Of a DNA stretch of 64,000 bases, positions 63,603 through 64,000 are shown one piece after another. Position 1 is the first letter of the stretch; every line of letters begins with the position of its first letter. The stretch is from Solimonas sp. K1W22B-7 (GTDB taxonomy: Bacteria; Pseudomonadota; Gammaproteobacteria; Nevskiales; Nevskiaceae), in assembly GCF_003428335.1 (NCBI RefSeq), contig NZ_CP031704.1, positions 3,410,001 to 3,474,000 on the forward strand. The letters are read 5' to 3'. The notes below the pieces were generated by a model. It had not been told where the DNA came from and did not search any database. It saw only the letters and a list, made by a program, of their open reading frames with translations. The translations under genes were made by a program, and so were the position numbers.

Positions 63603-64000
63603 CTAGCGCCGCCGCTCCCGCGCGATCTCGGCCATGCCCTGCTCCAGCGATACCTTGGGCACGTAGCCGAGCTGGCGCCGCGCCTTGTCGATGGAGTACG
63701 CGCCGCGGCGGCGCAGGAAGTGGATGCCTGCCGCACTCGCCGGCGGCTTGCGGCCGAACAGCCGGTAGCCCCAGGCCAGCGCGCCGACCAGGGCGATCAG
63801 CAGTGCGCCCGGTGCCGTCGGAACCCGCTCCCGTCCCAGCATGCGCGCGTGGTAGCCGAAGAACTCCCTGCAGGGCGTTGCCACGCCGTCGGAGATCGTG
63901 AAGCACTCGCCGCCGGCGTTCTTCTCCAGCGCCAGGAACACGCCATCGAGCAGGTTATCGACGTGCACATGGTTGATCACGCCCTGCCCGCCATCGGGCA
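63603..64000 (-). CDS. NAD-dependent epimerase/dehydratase or 3-beta-HSD-type SDR (N-terminal part beyond window)
   Basis: About 132 C-terminal residues are visible; the gene enters from the right edge. GQGVINHVHVDNLLDGVFLA is the conserved block of extended SDRs (epimerases, 3-beta-hydroxysteroid dehydrogenases). ECFTISDGVATPCREFFGYH follows. A possible membrane helix (GALLIALVGALAWGYRLFGR) and the typical end YSIDKARRQLGYVPKVSLEQ complete the part seen. The hydrophobic insert favours the steroid/sterol dehydrogenase branch over sugar epimerases. The stop converges with the TetR stop three bases away. Confidence 0.8.
   Translation of the reverse strand, partial: PDGGQGVINHVHVDNLLDGVFLALEKNAGGECFTISDGVATPCREFFGYHARMLGRERVPTAPGALLIALVGALAWGYRLFGRKPPASAAGIHFLRRRGAYSIDKARRQLGYVPKVSLEQGMAEIARERRR

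Overview
This window is a 64-kb piece of high-GC chromosome, about two thirds G+C by eye, with dense genes and no rRNA, CRISPR array or prophage. It looks like an aerobic, hydrocarbon- or lipid-degrading gammaproteobacterium, most like the Solimonas/Nevskia/Hydrocarboniphaga group. The basis is a prfB-lysS pair, RluF, RdgC, an OmpA porin with thrombospondin-type-3 repeats, many acyl-CoA dehydrogenases and SDRs, an Ldi-domain protein and a Baeyer-Villiger monooxygenase. The placement is an inference, because no decisive marker gene is present.

Region 1 (1-11.2 kb) is mostly housekeeping. It holds lysS (cut by the window edge) and prfB with its programmed frameshift, then an OmpA-family porin, a BaiN/HI0933-type flavoprotein, an IS630-family element inserted cleanly into a REP-like palindrome, rluF, an SDR, an exported amidohydrolase and an acyl-CoA dehydrogenase.

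Region 2 (11.4-25.7 kb) starts with a 124-bp palindrome overlapping the deaD stop codon, followed by deaD with a long leader. A MarR-controlled tripartite efflux operon (TolC/EmrA/EmrB types) follows. Then come small metabolic and regulatory genes: two AraC-type regulators, a DUF962 protein, an alpha/beta hydrolase, a limonene-epoxide-hydrolase-like protein, a 42-residue membrane protein, a KAS III, a phasin-like protein and a GFA/ABM pair.

Region 3 (25.7-38.9 kb) has tRNA-Asn, an RMD1/DUF155-like membrane protein, an aspartate aminotransferase, a glycosyltransferase-YaiO pair, uvrB, a DUF2167 protein and tRNA-Val. A probably acquired GT-C-like membrane gene lies between two direct repeats. 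A triheme lipoprotein cytochrome of RoxA-like character ends the region.

Region 4 (39-55.6 kb) is an accessory catabolic region. It has a membrane-anchored linalool dehydratase/isomerase-domain protein with a partner membrane protein and a divergent TetR gene, and an ABC-2 exporter. Next are a PF10118 protein, an EphD-like hydrolase-SDR fusion, an M24-like protein, an MBL-fold protein, an acyl-CoA dehydrogenase, an SDR, a BVMO and a TetR gene. The M24 operon and the BVMO/TetR intergenic region share the site pattern TGACA-N8-TGTCA, which suggests one local regulon.

Region 5 (55.6-64 kb) holds a compound palindrome, rdgC, an AraC regulator and an exported set: an FG-GAP protein, a beta-helix lipoprotein and a CocE/NonD-type lipoprotein hydrolase. 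The hydrolase diverges from a TetR gene across two tandem 16-bp palindromes. The window ends inside an NAD-dependent epimerase/dehydratase-type gene.

Intergenic stretches near or above 300 bases: 11233-11555 holds only palindromic repeats; 13596-13924 holds the deaD leader and the marR operator; 25793-26081 holds the tRNA-Asn promoter and nothing else visible; 36183-36488 holds repeats and the cytochrome ribosome-binding site.
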